64,000 nucleotides of DNA from Bombilactobacillus bombi (GTDB taxonomy: Bacteria > Bacillota > Bacilli > Lactobacillales > Lactobacillaceae), in contig NZ_SCHP01000003.1 in the NCBI RefSeq assembly GCF_013607485.1, positions 35,853 through 99,852 on the forward strand, written 5' to 3'. Below are positions 43,560 through 52,937 of the stretch, piece after piece. Position numbers and translations under genes: made by a program. The notes beneath the pieces are model-generated. The model was not told where the DNA came from and did not search any database. It saw only the letters and a list, made by a program, of their open reading frames with translations. Position 1 is the stretch's first letter. Each line of letters starts with the position of its first letter.

Positions 43560-44999
43560 ATGCATAAAAAAACATTGTCTTTAAGTCTTTACTTAAACTA
43601 CTTCATTCATGGTATTGGTCTGATTATTTTAACCCAAAATATGCAGTCATTAAGTCACCACTGGCAAGCACCCTTAGCCACTGTGTCTTATGTAATTTCC
43701 GGCGTAGGCATTGGGCGCTTACTGGCATACTTTATTCTCGGTAATTTATCCGATCATTGGGGACGCAAAATTTTTGTTAATTTGGGTATGATTAGTTACT
43801 TTATCTTTTTTGTGGGCATGGCCTTTGTTACTGACATTAAAGTTGCTTACTTTTTAGCAATTCTGGCAGGAGTAGCTAACTCTGCACTGGATGCAGGTAC
43901 TTATACTACTTTTATTGAAATGGGCGATACTCAAGGAGCAGCGAATGTCTTATTAAAAGCTTTCATGTCGGCCGGCGAATTTTTATTACCGCTTTTAATT
44001 GCGAATTTAGATGCTCAAAAACTTTGGTATGGATGGTCATTTTTAATGGCTGCCGGATTATTGGTTTTAAACTTTATTCTTTTAAACCGGCAACAATTTC
44101 CGCCGCGCAATCAACAGTCACAGCAGTCTACCATAGAGTCTCAGCAGCTAAGCCCTGCTAAAAAGATTATTGCAGCTATCTGTTTGGCTGGATATGGCTA
44201 CACTTCAATGGCGGTAATGATTTTATATACCCAATGGATTAGCCTATTTGTTAGCCGTACCTTTGGTTTTAATGCTGTTTTAGCTCACTGGTTATTATCT
44301 TTATACAGCATCGGCTCTATTAGTGGCGTCATTATTATTTTTATTTTATTACGTCATAATATTTCTGAAAGCCGCCTGCTTATTACCCTCAATATCTTAG
44401 CCCTGTTAGCTTTATGTACTGTTTGCTACAGTCCGTGGGCGCTTGTCTCTATGGCGGCCGCAGTGATCTTCGGCTTTAGCGCCGCTGGTGGCATTATGCA
44501 GGTCGGATTAAATCAATTTATCCAACTTTATCCGCAGATTAAGGGGCGGATTACTGGCATCTACTTTACCTTTGGCAGTTTAGCTTCCTTTTCAATTCCC
44601 ATCATTACTGGCTGGTTATCACAAACTAGTATCGCTCAAGCAATGCGCTTTGATATTTTCGTGGGTTTAGCCGGCTTAATATTGGTTAGCTTAGCCTGCT
44701 GGGCTTTACGCACACCAAAGTCTTTATCCAATCAGCGTCAGCAAATCAACAAGATTGATCAACGAATTATTCGCTTATTAAATCGACGTTTTAAAATTGT
44801 TACCACCATTAGTGATCTCAAGCTTAACCAACAGCTACCAATTTTAGATAAGCAACGAGAAAGTAATGTTTTGAAAACAGTCGCTCAAAAAACTGCTCAA
44901 AGTGAGCATATACCTTATCTGCAAGCAATTTATCAAACGATAATGACTAATTCACGTTCCTATCAAGAAAAATTATCTAAGGAGAATCAACATGATTAA
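43560..44999 (+). CDS. MFS transporter fused to chorismate mutase
   Basis: 479 residues. Residues 1 to about 385 form a 12-helix MFS transporter with motif A GNLSDHWGRKIF and helix 4-5 LAILAGVANSALDAGTYT. Residues about 390-476 are an AroQ chorismate mutase: QRQQINKIDQRIIRLLNRR, ISDLKL, ILDKQRESNV and TNSRSYQE. Every E. coli AroQ active-site position I can align (Arg11, Arg28, Lys39, Asp48, Arg51, Glu52, Ser84, Gln88) has its counterpart. It would turn chorismate to prephenate at the membrane and carry an unknown, probably aromatic, compound. First gene after the attenuator; AGAAGGAG precedes ATG. Confidence 0.88.
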   Translation: MHKKTLSLSLYLNYFIHGIGLIILTQNMQSLSHHWQAPLATVSYVISGVGIGRLLAYFILGNLSDHWGRKIFVNLGMISYFIFFVGMAFVTDIKVAYFLAILAGVANSALDAGTYTTFIEMGDTQGAANVLLKAFMSAGEFLLPLLIANLDAQKLWYGWSFLMAAGLLVLNFILLNRQQFPPRNQQSQQSTIESQQLSPAKKIIAAICLAGYGYTSMAVMILYTQWISLFVSRTFGFNAVLAHWLLSLYSIGSISGVIIIFILLRHNISESRLLITLNILALLALCTVCYSPWALVSMAAAVIFGFSAAGGIMQVGLNQFIQLYPQIKGRITGIYFTFGSLASFSIPIITGWLSQTSIAQAMRFDIFVGLAGLILVSLACWALRTPKSLSNQRQQINKIDQRIIRLLNRRFKIVTTISDLKLNQQLPILDKQRESNVLKTVAQKTAQSEHIPYLQAIYQTIMTNSRSYQEKLSKENQHD

Positions 45000-46161
45000 C
45001 TATGTAACTGCTGGTGAATCCCACGGCCCCCAATTAAGCGGCATTATAACTGGTATTCCCGCGGGACTGCACTTAGATATTTCCAAAATTAATGCTGCTT
45101 TAGCCGACCGCCAAGGCGGCTTTGGGCGGGGCAGCCGCCAACAGATTGAACATGATACTATCCAATTTACCGGTGGATTACGTCATGGAGTAACTTTAGG
45201 TAGTCCTTTAGCTTTAACCATTCAAAATCGTGATCATCAACATTGGTCCCAAATTATGGACCCTATCAGTTCAGTCAACAATACCAACACCTTACGCAAA
45301 ATAACCCGCCCGCGACCAGGGCATGCTGATTTAGTTGGTGGTATGAAGTATGGTCATCGTGATCTGCGCAACGTTTTAGAACGTTCCTCAGCCCGTGAAA
45401 CTGCAATGCGGGTCGCTATTGGTGCTATCTGTGAACAATTGCTAGCACAATTAGATATCCAGTTGGTTGGTTACGTCCAACAAATTGGCAATGTGCAAGT
45501 TAAAGAACAGCCAGCATTATCAGTAGCGCAAATAATCCAACTTATTCAACAAAACGATTTACGCATTCTCGACACTACCGACGTAGAAGCGATTCATGAA
45601 TTAATCCTTCAAACTAAAAAGAATGGTGACACTTTAGGTGGCGTCATTAAGGTAATAGCTGAAAATGTCCCAGCAGGATTAGGCAGTTATACAAGTTGGG
45701 ATACTAAGTTTGATGCACGTTTAGCCGGTGCGGTCATGGGCATTAATGCTATCAAGGGGGTAGAAATCGGTGATGGCTTTAGCGCTGCTAGTAATTATGG
45801 CAGTCAAGTTATGGATGCCATTGATTGGCAGGCTCCCACTGGCTGGACACGATTATCTAATCATCTCGGCGGTTTTGAAGGCGGCATGACTAATGGTATG
45901 CCTATTGTTATCAAAGCCGCTATGAAGCCCATTCCTACCCTCTATAAGCCATTACAAAGTGCAGATATCAATACCAAAGTGGTTCAAAAAGCTCAAGTGG
46001 AACGATCCGATACCACCGCAATCGTTCCCGCTTCTATTGTTGTCGAAAAAGTTGTGGCCATCGAATTAGCTAAAATTATCACCGAAACTTTTGAGTCAAG
46101 TAATATTACACGTCTTCAAGAAAACATAGCTGCTTATCGTCAAGAACTGCAAAATTATTAG
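44992..46161 (+). CDS. aroC: Chorismate synthase
   Basis: 389 residues, FMN-dependent enzyme that makes chorismate from EPSP. Signatures: GESHGPQLSGIITGIPAG, RPRPGHADLVGGMKYGHRDLRNVLERSSARETAMRVA and the C-terminal RSDTTAIVPASIVVE. It overlaps the fusion gene by 8 bases, so chorismate production and its use by the mutase domain are translated together. Confidence 0.96.
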   Translation: MINYVTAGESHGPQLSGIITGIPAGLHLDISKINAALADRQGGFGRGSRQQIEHDTIQFTGGLRHGVTLGSPLALTIQNRDHQHWSQIMDPISSVNNTNTLRKITRPRPGHADLVGGMKYGHRDLRNVLERSSARETAMRVAIGAICEQLLAQLDIQLVGYVQQIGNVQVKEQPALSVAQIIQLIQQNDLRILDTTDVEAIHELILQTKKNGDTLGGVIKVIAENVPAGLGSYTSWDTKFDARLAGAVMGINAIKGVEIGDGFSAASNYGSQVMDAIDWQAPTGWTRLSNHLGGFEGGMTNGMPIVIKAAMKPIPTLYKPLQSADINTKVVQKAQVERSDTTAIVPASIVVEKVVAIELAKIITETFESSNITRLQENIAAYRQELQNY

Positions 46162-46170
46162 GAGTTAATT

Positions 46171-46698
46171 ATGCGGATTCATACTTTAGGACCACAAGTA
46201 ACTGATAGCTATACAGCGGCTAAGTTTTACAATCAACATTACTGCCGTAATCAAGCTATAATTTGCGGACATAACAGCTTCGAGAACTTACTAACGCACC
46301 TAAAACAATATTCAAAAGATTATTTATTAATACCTGCTGCTTTTAAATCCAATATTTTAAAGGCTAGTTGGGGAGATATCCATTATGCGTTATTAGAACA
46401 AATGACTTTAGTGACTAGTTTTATAACTCAATTAGACCCCTTAGTTGTCATTCAACGACAAGATGCTAATAATCGTATTGGATATACTCACGCCGCAACC
46501 GCCCAATTATTAAGCCGGATTGTCCATAATATCGTTATTCAAACTTATCCCAGTAAATATCGTGCTTATCAAGCATATTGTCACGATCAGGCTGCTTTTG
46601 TGCTTACTAATTTAAAGATTGTCACATTAAGTTCTCAGGAGCATATTATTAAACAACTCCAGCCCTCAATGGTCTGGTGCTTATATCAAATCAACTAG
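46171..46698 (+). CDS. Prephenate-processing protein, BacA/prephenate dehydratase-like
   Basis: 175 residues. The N-terminus IHTLGPQVTDSYTAAKFYN resembles the TLGPEGT-x3-AA start of prephenate dehydratases and BacA (prephenate decarboxylase). SFENLLTHL and YLLIPAAFKSNI fit the next family blocks. The TRF motif of genuine dehydratases and the regulatory ACT domain are absent, and the protein is shorter than PheA (about 280). It sits where pheA is expected, so it is the best candidate for the phenylalanine branch. A decarboxylase or non-enzymatic role remains possible. Confidence 0.55.
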   Translation: MRIHTLGPQVTDSYTAAKFYNQHYCRNQAIICGHNSFENLLTHLKQYSKDYLLIPAAFKSNILKASWGDIHYALLEQMTLVTSFITQLDPLVVIQRQDANNRIGYTHAATAQLLSRIVHNIVIQTYPSKYRAYQAYCHDQAAFVLTNLKIVTLSSQEHIIKQLQPSMVWCLYQIN

Positions 46699-46708
46699 GT
46701 GATTACAA

Positions 46709-48004
46709 ATGAAATTATTACCACAAGCTCAACAAGGTTTACGCGGCACCCTGAAAGTTCCCGGCGATAAAAGTATTTCTCATCGCGGTTTAATTTTAGG
46801 AGCAATCAGTACAGGCATCACACATCTGCATAATTTTTTATTAAGTCAAGACTGCTTGTCAACTCTCAAAGCATTACAAGCATTGGGAATTCCTATTAGC
46901 ATAAATGAGCAAACTGTAACCATTCATGGAAGAGGATTACAAGGCTTGCAGTCTCCTCATCAAAACCTAAACATGGGTAATTCAGGCACGACAACTCGAC
47001 TATTAACCGGGCTTTTATCCGGTCAACATTTGACAGCAACTTTAATAGGTGATTCTTCTTTAAGCCAAAGACCCATGCAGCGCGTGCAGCAGCCTTTACA
47101 AAAAATGGGTGCCCAAATTCAATTAACAAGTGGTCATTTACCCTTGATAATTGTAGGACAGCCCTTAAAGTCTCTTTCTTATCAAATGCCAATTGCTAGT
47201 GCCCAGGTCAAAAGCGCTCTTATTTTAGCCGCTTTGCAAGCAGATACCCCCAGTACTATTATTGAACATTTACCTACCCGCGATCATACTGAACGTTTAC
47301 TACGACAATTTGGCGGGGTAATTACCACCAGTCCAAATCACTATACCATCACCGTGAATCCCCAACCAAAGTTACTGGGACAAGACTTAACTATCCCTGG
47401 TGATATCTCTTCGGCGGCCTTTTTCATTACTGCCGCCACTATCATTCCCCATTCGCGGATTAAACTAATTGATGTCGGATTAAATTCTACGCGCACCGGA
47501 ATTTTAAAAGTCTTAAAAAAAATGGGCGGAAAAGTTCACATTAGTACCCGCTCTCAAAATAAGGCGGAAAATTATGGCACTCTCGAAATTCAATCTGCTT
47601 CCTTAAAACCAATCAAGCTCACAGCCGCTGATATACCAAGTGTTATTGACGAACTACCGCTTATTGCCCTTTTGGCTGCTACAGCAGAAGGAACTAGTGA
47701 AATTAGCGGTGCTGCTGAATTACGAGTGAAAGAAACTGATCGTATCGCCACTATTGTCTGTGAACTGCGAAAATTCGGCATTAAAATTATCGAAAAAACA
47801 GATGGCTTTATTATTTATGGACAGCCAAATTGGACTATCAATAACCCCCATTTAGATAGTCATGGCGATCATCGAATAAGCATGATGTTAGCAATTGCAG
47901 CCTTAAAGGCAAATCAGCCGCTAACCTTAAAAAACTCTGGTGCTGTTAATATTTCTTATCCAAAATTTTTTCAAGATCTGCACAGTTTAATTATCGAGGA
48001 GTGA
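46709..48004 (+). CDS. aroA: 3-phosphoshikimate 1-carboxyvinyltransferase (EPSP synthase)
   Basis: 431 residues. It joins shikimate 3-phosphate and PEP. Signatures: VPGDKSISHRGLILGAIS, MGNSGTTTRLLTGLL, GDSSLSQRPM, and RVKETDRIATIVCELRKFG with HGDHRISMML near the C-terminus. LMGNSGTT with Gly-Asn-Ser-Gly suggests a glyphosate-sensitive or class II-like pocket, which cannot be decided here. It lies 10 bases after the BacA-like gene. Confidence 0.96.
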   Translation: MKLLPQAQQGLRGTLKVPGDKSISHRGLILGAISTGITHLHNFLLSQDCLSTLKALQALGIPISINEQTVTIHGRGLQGLQSPHQNLNMGNSGTTTRLLTGLLSGQHLTATLIGDSSLSQRPMQRVQQPLQKMGAQIQLTSGHLPLIIVGQPLKSLSYQMPIASAQVKSALILAALQADTPSTIIEHLPTRDHTERLLRQFGGVITTSPNHYTITVNPQPKLLGQDLTIPGDISSAAFFITAATIIPHSRIKLIDVGLNSTRTGILKVLKKMGGKVHISTRSQNKAENYGTLEIQSASLKPIKLTAADIPSVIDELPLIALLAATAEGTSEISGAAELRVKETDRIATIVCELRKFGIKIIEKTDGFIIYGQPNWTINNPHLDSHGDHRISMMLAIAALKANQPLTLKNSGAVNISYPKFFQDLHSLIIEE

Positions 48005-48008
48005 GATT

Positions 48009-49106
48009 ATGCAAAATATTTTAATAAAGGGCCTTGGTTTAATTGGCAGTTCTTTGGCACTAGTCATTAAAAAAGCCCACCCTGACTACCAAATTCTTGG
48101 ATATGATATTGACTCTGCTAGTTTAAACTATGCTCAACAGCGAGGGATTATCGATAAAATCGCCACCAATTTTGCAGCTGCTGCCCTACAAGCCGACGTA
48201 ATTATTCTGGCGGCTCCCGCCCAAGTGATTATTTCCGATTTAAAAACTTTAGCAAACCTGCCTCTTAAACCCCATGTTCTTATCAGCGATGTGGGAAGTA
48301 CTAAGCAAGCAGTTATTGCAGCGGCTCAACCCCTGCAAAAACGAGGAATTACTTTTATTGGCGGCCATCCAATGGCCGGTTCACATAAGTCTAAAGTGAC
48401 GGCAGGGCGAACAGATTTATTTGAGAATGCTTTTTACTTTTTAATACCAAGTATTGCACCCGCAAGTTCCGTGAGCAAACTTCAAGACTTACTTCAGGCA
48501 GCTCACGTTAAATGGTTAACCGTAACTCCCAAACAGCACGATCGTATTGTTGGTCAAATTAGTCATTTGCCACATATTGTTGCAGCAGCATTAGTCAATC
48601 AAACCCAACAGTCATTAAGCGATTATCCTTTAGGATTGCGACTGGCAGCGGGTGGTTTTAAAAGCATTACCAGAATTGCCAGCTCCGATCCCCAAATGTG
48701 GAGTGATATCTTAAGCACTAATCGTTCGCTTTTAATTGTTCAGCTGCAGGCATATATTGAAGAATTATTAAATATCAAAAAAGCTTTAACTCAACAAGAC
48801 GTTTCCCAAATTACTGATTTTTTTAATAAAGCTAAAGTTACTCGTGACCATCTAGGCCCAGAGCAGCTCGGCAGCTTACCTAACTTCTTTGATTTATTTT
48901 TGAATATTCCTGATCAAGTAGGAGCGCTTGCCCAAATTACCCATCTCTTATCCCAAGCCCAGATTAATTTAGTAAACATTCATATACTGGAAATTCGTGA
49001 AGATATCGATGGTGTCTTGCAGTTAACTTTTAGTGACGCCAGTACGCAAGCTCAAGCAGCCAAGCTTTTAAAACAATCAGGTTATCAAATCTTAAGGAGG
49101 AATTAA
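48009..49106 (+). CDS. tyrA: Prephenate dehydrogenase with ACT domain
   Basis: 365 residues. NAD motif KGLGLIGSSLAL at the N-terminus, substrate site GGHPMAGSHKSK and HDRIVGQISHLPHI. Residues from about 292 form an ACT domain (FLNIPDQVGALAQITHLLSQAQINLVNIHILE), which in homologs binds tyrosine for feedback inhibition. It makes 4-hydroxyphenylpyruvate. Thus the Tyr branch is controlled both by the attenuator and allosterically. Confidence 0.95.
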   Translation: MQNILIKGLGLIGSSLALVIKKAHPDYQILGYDIDSASLNYAQQRGIIDKIATNFAAAALQADVIILAAPAQVIISDLKTLANLPLKPHVLISDVGSTKQAVIAAAQPLQKRGITFIGGHPMAGSHKSKVTAGRTDLFENAFYFLIPSIAPASSVSKLQDLLQAAHVKWLTVTPKQHDRIVGQISHLPHIVAAALVNQTQQSLSDYPLGLRLAAGGFKSITRIASSDPQMWSDILSTNRSLLIVQLQAYIEELLNIKKALTQQDVSQITDFFNKAKVTRDHLGPEQLGSLPNFFDLFLNIPDQVGALAQITHLLSQAQINLVNIHILEIREDIDGVLQLTFSDASTQAQAAKLLKQSGYQILRRN

Positions 49107-49107
49107 A

Positions 49108-49632
49108 ATGCAGGCGATTTTAATTGGCTTTATGGCTAGTGGTAAAACGACCGTGGGAAAACTATTAGCACAGCAATTAACTACTAAGCATACAGACTTA
49201 GATAGTTTTATTGTTCGGCAAACTCACCAAACGATTTCTCAAATCTTTGCTCAGCATGGTGAAACTTATTTTCGGCAGCTAGAAGAACAATATTTAAGAC
49301 ATGTTCTGACTTTGCCCGGAATTTTATCCACCGGTGGTGGCACACCTATGAAAACTACTAACGCTGCTTTATTAAAGGCTGATGCGGCGCCGACAATTTG
49401 GCTGGCTACTACCGGAGCCACAACTTTACAGCGGCTGCAAAATGACACTACACGTCCACTAGCACATAAATTAGACGCTTCAGGCTTGTTAAGCTTACAA
49501 GAAAAGCGCACACCTACTTATGAGCGTGTAGCTGATTTGGTAATCCAGACAGATCAATTAAGTCCTCAACAAATTGTTGAGCAGATCAAAAAATGGTTAT
49601 TTAATTCGCAGCTTAATCTTCAAAAAGATTAA
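49108..49632 (+). CDS. aroK: Shikimate kinase
   Basis: 174 residues. P-loop IGFMASGKTTVGKLLAQ, shikimate-binding DLDSFIV, GETYFRQLEE and LSTGGGTPM. It phosphorylates shikimate for AroA. Last gene of the aromatic operon, one base after tyrA. AroB, AroD, AroE and DAHP synthase are not in the window. Confidence 0.94.
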   Translation: MQAILIGFMASGKTTVGKLLAQQLTTKHTDLDSFIVRQTHQTISQIFAQHGETYFRQLEEQYLRHVLTLPGILSTGGGTPMKTTNAALLKADAAPTIWLATTGATTLQRLQNDTTRPLAHKLDASGLLSLQEKRTPTYERVADLVIQTDQLSPQQIVEQIKKWLFNSQLNLQKD

Positions 49633-49667
49633 TTTATAAAACTACTATTACTCTTAAAAGGTCAAAA

Positions 49668-49705
49668 TAAGAGCGAGAGAAAATTAATTTCCCTCGCCCT
49701 CTATA
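49668..49705. terminator. Possible bidirectional terminator between aroK and uspA
   Basis: AGAGCGAGAGAAA and TTTCCCTCGCCCTCT form an imperfect stem around ATTAA. T tracts are weak on both strands, so confidence is moderate. Confidence 0.5.
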
Positions 49706-49711
49706 TTGTTA

Positions 49712-50188
49712 CTATCTCACAACAATAACACTTACTGGTGATTTTTCAATAATTCCTTCTGCTTGTGAACCAATAGTTTTGCCCAAAACTTTTTTGGTTT
49801 CTGATCCTACTACAATTAAATCAGGTTTAAAATCAGGTACTACTTCTTCTAGAATAGCTTTATTAGGGGTGCCTTCAGTCAAAATCGGTTTAACATTTTG
49901 GACTCCAAATTCTTGAGCCTTTTTCACATAAGTTAAGAGATCATGGGAAGCCTCTAAGCGCTTATCTTCCATAGTTCCCGGTGTTAAGCTTTCAAACACA
50001 TTGATATCACGACTTTCAACTACCGTCACAATTCCTAAGCGTGCTTGGGCAGCTTGAGCAATCGTACAAGCAAAATCAAAAGCCTGATCTGAGGAAGTGA
50101 AATCATCTACATCAATAGCTACTAATATATTTTTTAGATCGACATTCTGAACGTGATAATTTTTTAATTCTTCAATTGGTTTCATCAA
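49712..50188 (-). CDS. Universal stress protein (UspA family)
   Basis: 158 residues. ILVAIDVDDF starts the Rossmann-like fold. The C-terminus has VGSETKKVLGKTIGSQAEGIIEKSPVSVIVVR, a variant of the ATP-binding G-x2-G-x9-G-S/T motif in which some glycines differ. Stress-linked nucleotide-binding protein of unknown precise role. It follows the D-aspartate ligase gene by 13 bases and may share its transcript. Confidence 0.85.
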   Translation of the reverse strand: MMKPIEELKNYHVQNVDLKNILVAIDVDDFTSSDQAFDFACTIAQAAQARLGIVTVVESRDINVFESLTPGTMEDKRLEASHDLLTYVKKAQEFGVQNVKPILTEGTPNKAILEEVVPDFKPDLIVVGSETKKVLGKTIGSQAEGIIEKSPVSVIVVR

Positions 50189-50201
50189 TTAGCCTCCTTG
50201 G

Positions 50202-51353
50202 CTATTTCAAATCACGGCCCTTATTTTCAGCAAAATAACGCTTAAAACGACCACGATAACGGTAAAACATATAACTCATTAATAACAAACGCTTAAAATT
50301 CAAGTCGCCCTTATAAAAAACTGTGGTGCCATAACGATCTTGACGAATTAATTCAAGCGCTACTTCTTTAGCTTGATTCTCTAAAGCGTACTTTTTAAAA
50401 ACATGAACTGGAACTCCCAGCCATAATTGATGTTGGGCTTTATTTTTATTGCCATAAACTGTCGATTGGTTTTCTAACGTGCCAGTAACATAGTCATCTA
50501 CTACATATTGCGCCAAATTATAGCCATTCAAGGTAACATAAAAACTACTCCGCCCTTGGCGCAAATTAATCTCAAATAACTTAAATTCTTGATCCCGATC
50601 GTCAAATTTCATATCAAAATTAGCAAAGCCAGTGAATTCAATATCTTCCAAAAATTTCTGAATTAAATCATACAGTTTTTGATCGTATTCCGGCAAAATT
50701 GCCACATAGTTACCAATGGAAGCTGGAGTAGGATCTTCCAGCAGGGGGTGACCCAAACATAATAACTTTACGTGGTGGTGCTGATCCACATAAGCGTTTA
50801 ACACCCGCATATGCGAATCATCACCAGGAATAAATTCCTGCAAAATTAAATCTGACGTATAACCATGATCATATATTTTGCCAATGATATCGAGCAATTC
50901 CGCCTGAGAATGGATAGTAAAAGCCTTTTTACGCCCTTCAAAGTGGATATCTAGCCATTCCACACTATTAGCCGGTTTTAAGGCGACCGGATAATCAAAA
51001 GGAACAGGGATAGACTCCTGTTGTTGATACATCTGGCGCGTAATAATCTGCGTTTGCGGGTGAGGCAACTGATATTTATCACAAATTTGATAAAACGATT
51101 CTTTATTGTTCAACTGACGTAACAAATCATAGTCAACATAAGGGCAAACAAAAGTTTGTTCTAATTCTGCTTTGTGTTTAGCAATTAATTCCGCATAGCC
51201 ATCACCCATAGCTAATAAAATCACTGGTTCCGGATGTTGAGCATACTTTTGAGCAATTTTACGCATAGTTTCAATAAAGTTAGGATCTTCACTAAAGCCG
51301 TCATGCAAGCTTACATTAATAATATGGGAATATTTAGTAGGTGCCAAAGCCAC
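50202..51353 (-). CDS. asl: D-aspartate ligase (ATP-grasp), start disrupted
   Basis: 383 residues from the first standard start (GTG). The ATP-grasp protein closely resembles the Enterococcus faecium D-aspartate ligase that adds D-Asp to the lysine of the peptidoglycan precursor: VILLAMGDGYAELI, PVALKPANSVEWL, FIPGDDSHMRVLNAYVD, CLGHPLLEDPTP and FEINLRQGRSSFYVTLNGYN. The homologous N-terminus (VLLGSDINAYGFARSF) is encoded in frame upstream to about 51473 but with no ATG, GTG or TTG. A GTG at 51483 with AAAGGA is one base out of frame. The listed start is therefore a minimum. Confidence 0.75.
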   Translation of the reverse strand: MALAPTKYSHIINVSLHDGFSEDPNFIETMRKIAQKYAQHPEPVILLAMGDGYAELIAKHKAELEQTFVCPYVDYDLLRQLNNKESFYQICDKYQLPHPQTQIITRQMYQQQESIPVPFDYPVALKPANSVEWLDIHFEGRKKAFTIHSQAELLDIIGKIYDHGYTSDLILQEFIPGDDSHMRVLNAYVDQHHHVKLLCLGHPLLEDPTPASIGNYVAILPEYDQKLYDLIQKFLEDIEFTGFANFDMKFDDRDQEFKLFEINLRQGRSSFYVTLNGYNLAQYVVDDYVTGTLENQSTVYGNKNKAQHQLWLGVPVHVFKKYALENQAKEVALELIRQDRYGTTVFYKGDLNFKRLLLMSYMFYRYRGRFKRYFAENKGRDLK

Positions 51354-51563
51354 CTCTGCATAAGCTTGAACTGGCTGTTGAGTAAATTCATAAAATGACC
51401 GTGCAAATCCGTACGCATTAATATCACTGCCTAATAAAACTGGAGTAAATTGGGGATGTTTTTGATTATCGATAACAGTTCACGTTCCTTTACAATGGTC
51501 TAGTCATTTTAAGCTTATTATAACAAATGTTTGTTCACTGAGGAACAAAAACCATAAATTCTA

Positions 51564-52838
51564 CTATATCTTAAACTTTCTTAAAGGCGTAGCAGCGCCA
51601 TAGCCAAACACCTGTAGCCAGCCCGTATGCTCATCAAAATTAATGATATAGCCAGCAAATTCACTCACTTCGTCTTTATGGCGATCCCAAGCGCGGTTAT
51701 ACTTAGTTGTTAATCCATGTTTGCGTCCCATTAAAGCTGAAACATTGAGTAAAACATACTGAATATCATCAATCTTGAATTGGTCTTCTACATGCCGATG
51801 ACCGCATAAATAGGCCCCTATCCGGCCAGTTTGGTTGCGATGAAAATCAAAGCGCACATTTAAAGAAAAATTGGAATCAGCATCCTGACGTATAAGCTGA
51901 CCACTTAAGCCGAGGTTAAAGGCCTTAAATAAATCATGAACAGCCTTACCATTATGCTGTAAACCATCTTGTCCCTTTACAGTCATCAAATTAGCATGAC
52001 CACAAACAAGAATTCTTTTATTGGCTGAATGCTCCAAAATATGCACAATATCTTGCAGCTGTCGATTTCTTACAGCTAAAACTAATTTGCTATCATAAAG
52101 CTTGCGTCCATGCTGATCTAGTAAGTAAGGCACGTCCGTCGTATTAATAAATAATACGCGCACATTACCTTTATCAAAATAGCCAATACCACTGGCAGAA
52201 TAGTCTTCAGTCAAAGAACTCTGCTGATACATAGGCTGCCATAGTAAGTTAGAAAAAGTATTAGCAGAAAAAGATGGCTTTTTCAGGGCAGTATGCTCAT
52301 CGTACTTATCATTATCATCATGATTACCCTTAACAAGGTAATAAGGACAGGCACTTTTAGCAAAATAATTGCTAACCTGCTTTAAAAAATACTGATCAGT
52401 AATTGCATCATCACTACCATCAATCACATCGCCTAAATGTGCTACAAAATCTAGCGGTAAAAGTTGGGGCAACATCAAAAATTCTGCAATGTGCTGCAGA
52501 CCATTAAAGCCATAATAGCTAGGACTATCCGCAAATTTAATATGAGTATCTGTAATAATCCCAAAAGTTAATGATGAATCTACAGTTAGTGAACGAACAC
52601 CTTGCGCTACTGATTGTAAGTACTGCTGCACAAAATAACGAGGTTTAATTAAAACCGGTTGAAAATTACCCGACTGCTGGCGATAATAAATCGTCCCCAG
52701 CTGCTGGGGCCATAAAATTTGGCGCCGAGGACTAACTTGCAATGTATAGGGTTGTCGCCGATAATGCACAGCATATTCTCCAGATTGTTGAATCAGTTTA
52801 AACTGTATTCCCTGCCACCAACGTGATAGTAATTGCAT
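51564..52838 (-). CDS. Calcineurin-like metallophosphoesterase
   Basis: 424 residues. The five metallophosphatase motifs are visible: GIITDTHIK, HLGDVIDG, LVKGNHDDND, VCGHANLM and LCGHRHVED. The first about 90 residues are a basic, Gln-rich extension with no recognised domain. No signal peptide or membrane helix, so it should be cytosolic. The substrate could be a phosphodiester or nucleotide and is unknown. Confidence 0.85.
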   Translation of the reverse strand: MQLLSRWWQGIQFKLIQQSGEYAVHYRRQPYTLQVSPRRQILWPQQLGTIYYRQQSGNFQPVLIKPRYFVQQYLQSVAQGVRSLTVDSSLTFGIITDTHIKFADSPSYYGFNGLQHIAEFLMLPQLLPLDFVAHLGDVIDGSDDAITDQYFLKQVSNYFAKSACPYYLVKGNHDDNDKYDEHTALKKPSFSANTFSNLLWQPMYQQSSLTEDYSASGIGYFDKGNVRVLFINTTDVPYLLDQHGRKLYDSKLVLAVRNRQLQDIVHILEHSANKRILVCGHANLMTVKGQDGLQHNGKAVHDLFKAFNLGLSGQLIRQDADSNFSLNVRFDFHRNQTGRIGAYLCGHRHVEDQFKIDDIQYVLLNVSALMGRKHGLTTKYNRAWDRHKDEVSEFAGYIINFDEHTGWLQVFGYGAATPLRKFKI

Positions 52839-52859
52839 TATGCCATCCTCTTTGAACTA

Positions 52860-52930
52860 AAAAACTGCCGCTAAATTTAATTTGCTTAAATTATTATTTC
52901 TGCAAATTAATTACCTTAGCCGCAGTTTAA
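52860..52930 (-). terminator. Compound terminator after the GNAT gene
   Basis: Outer stem AAACTGCCGCTAA (52862-52874) with TTAGCCGCAGTTT (52916-52928), one mismatch; inner stem TTAATTTGC with GCAAATTAA. The minus-strand RNA ends in TTTTTT. Confidence 0.75.
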
Positions 52931-52937
52931 CTACTTT

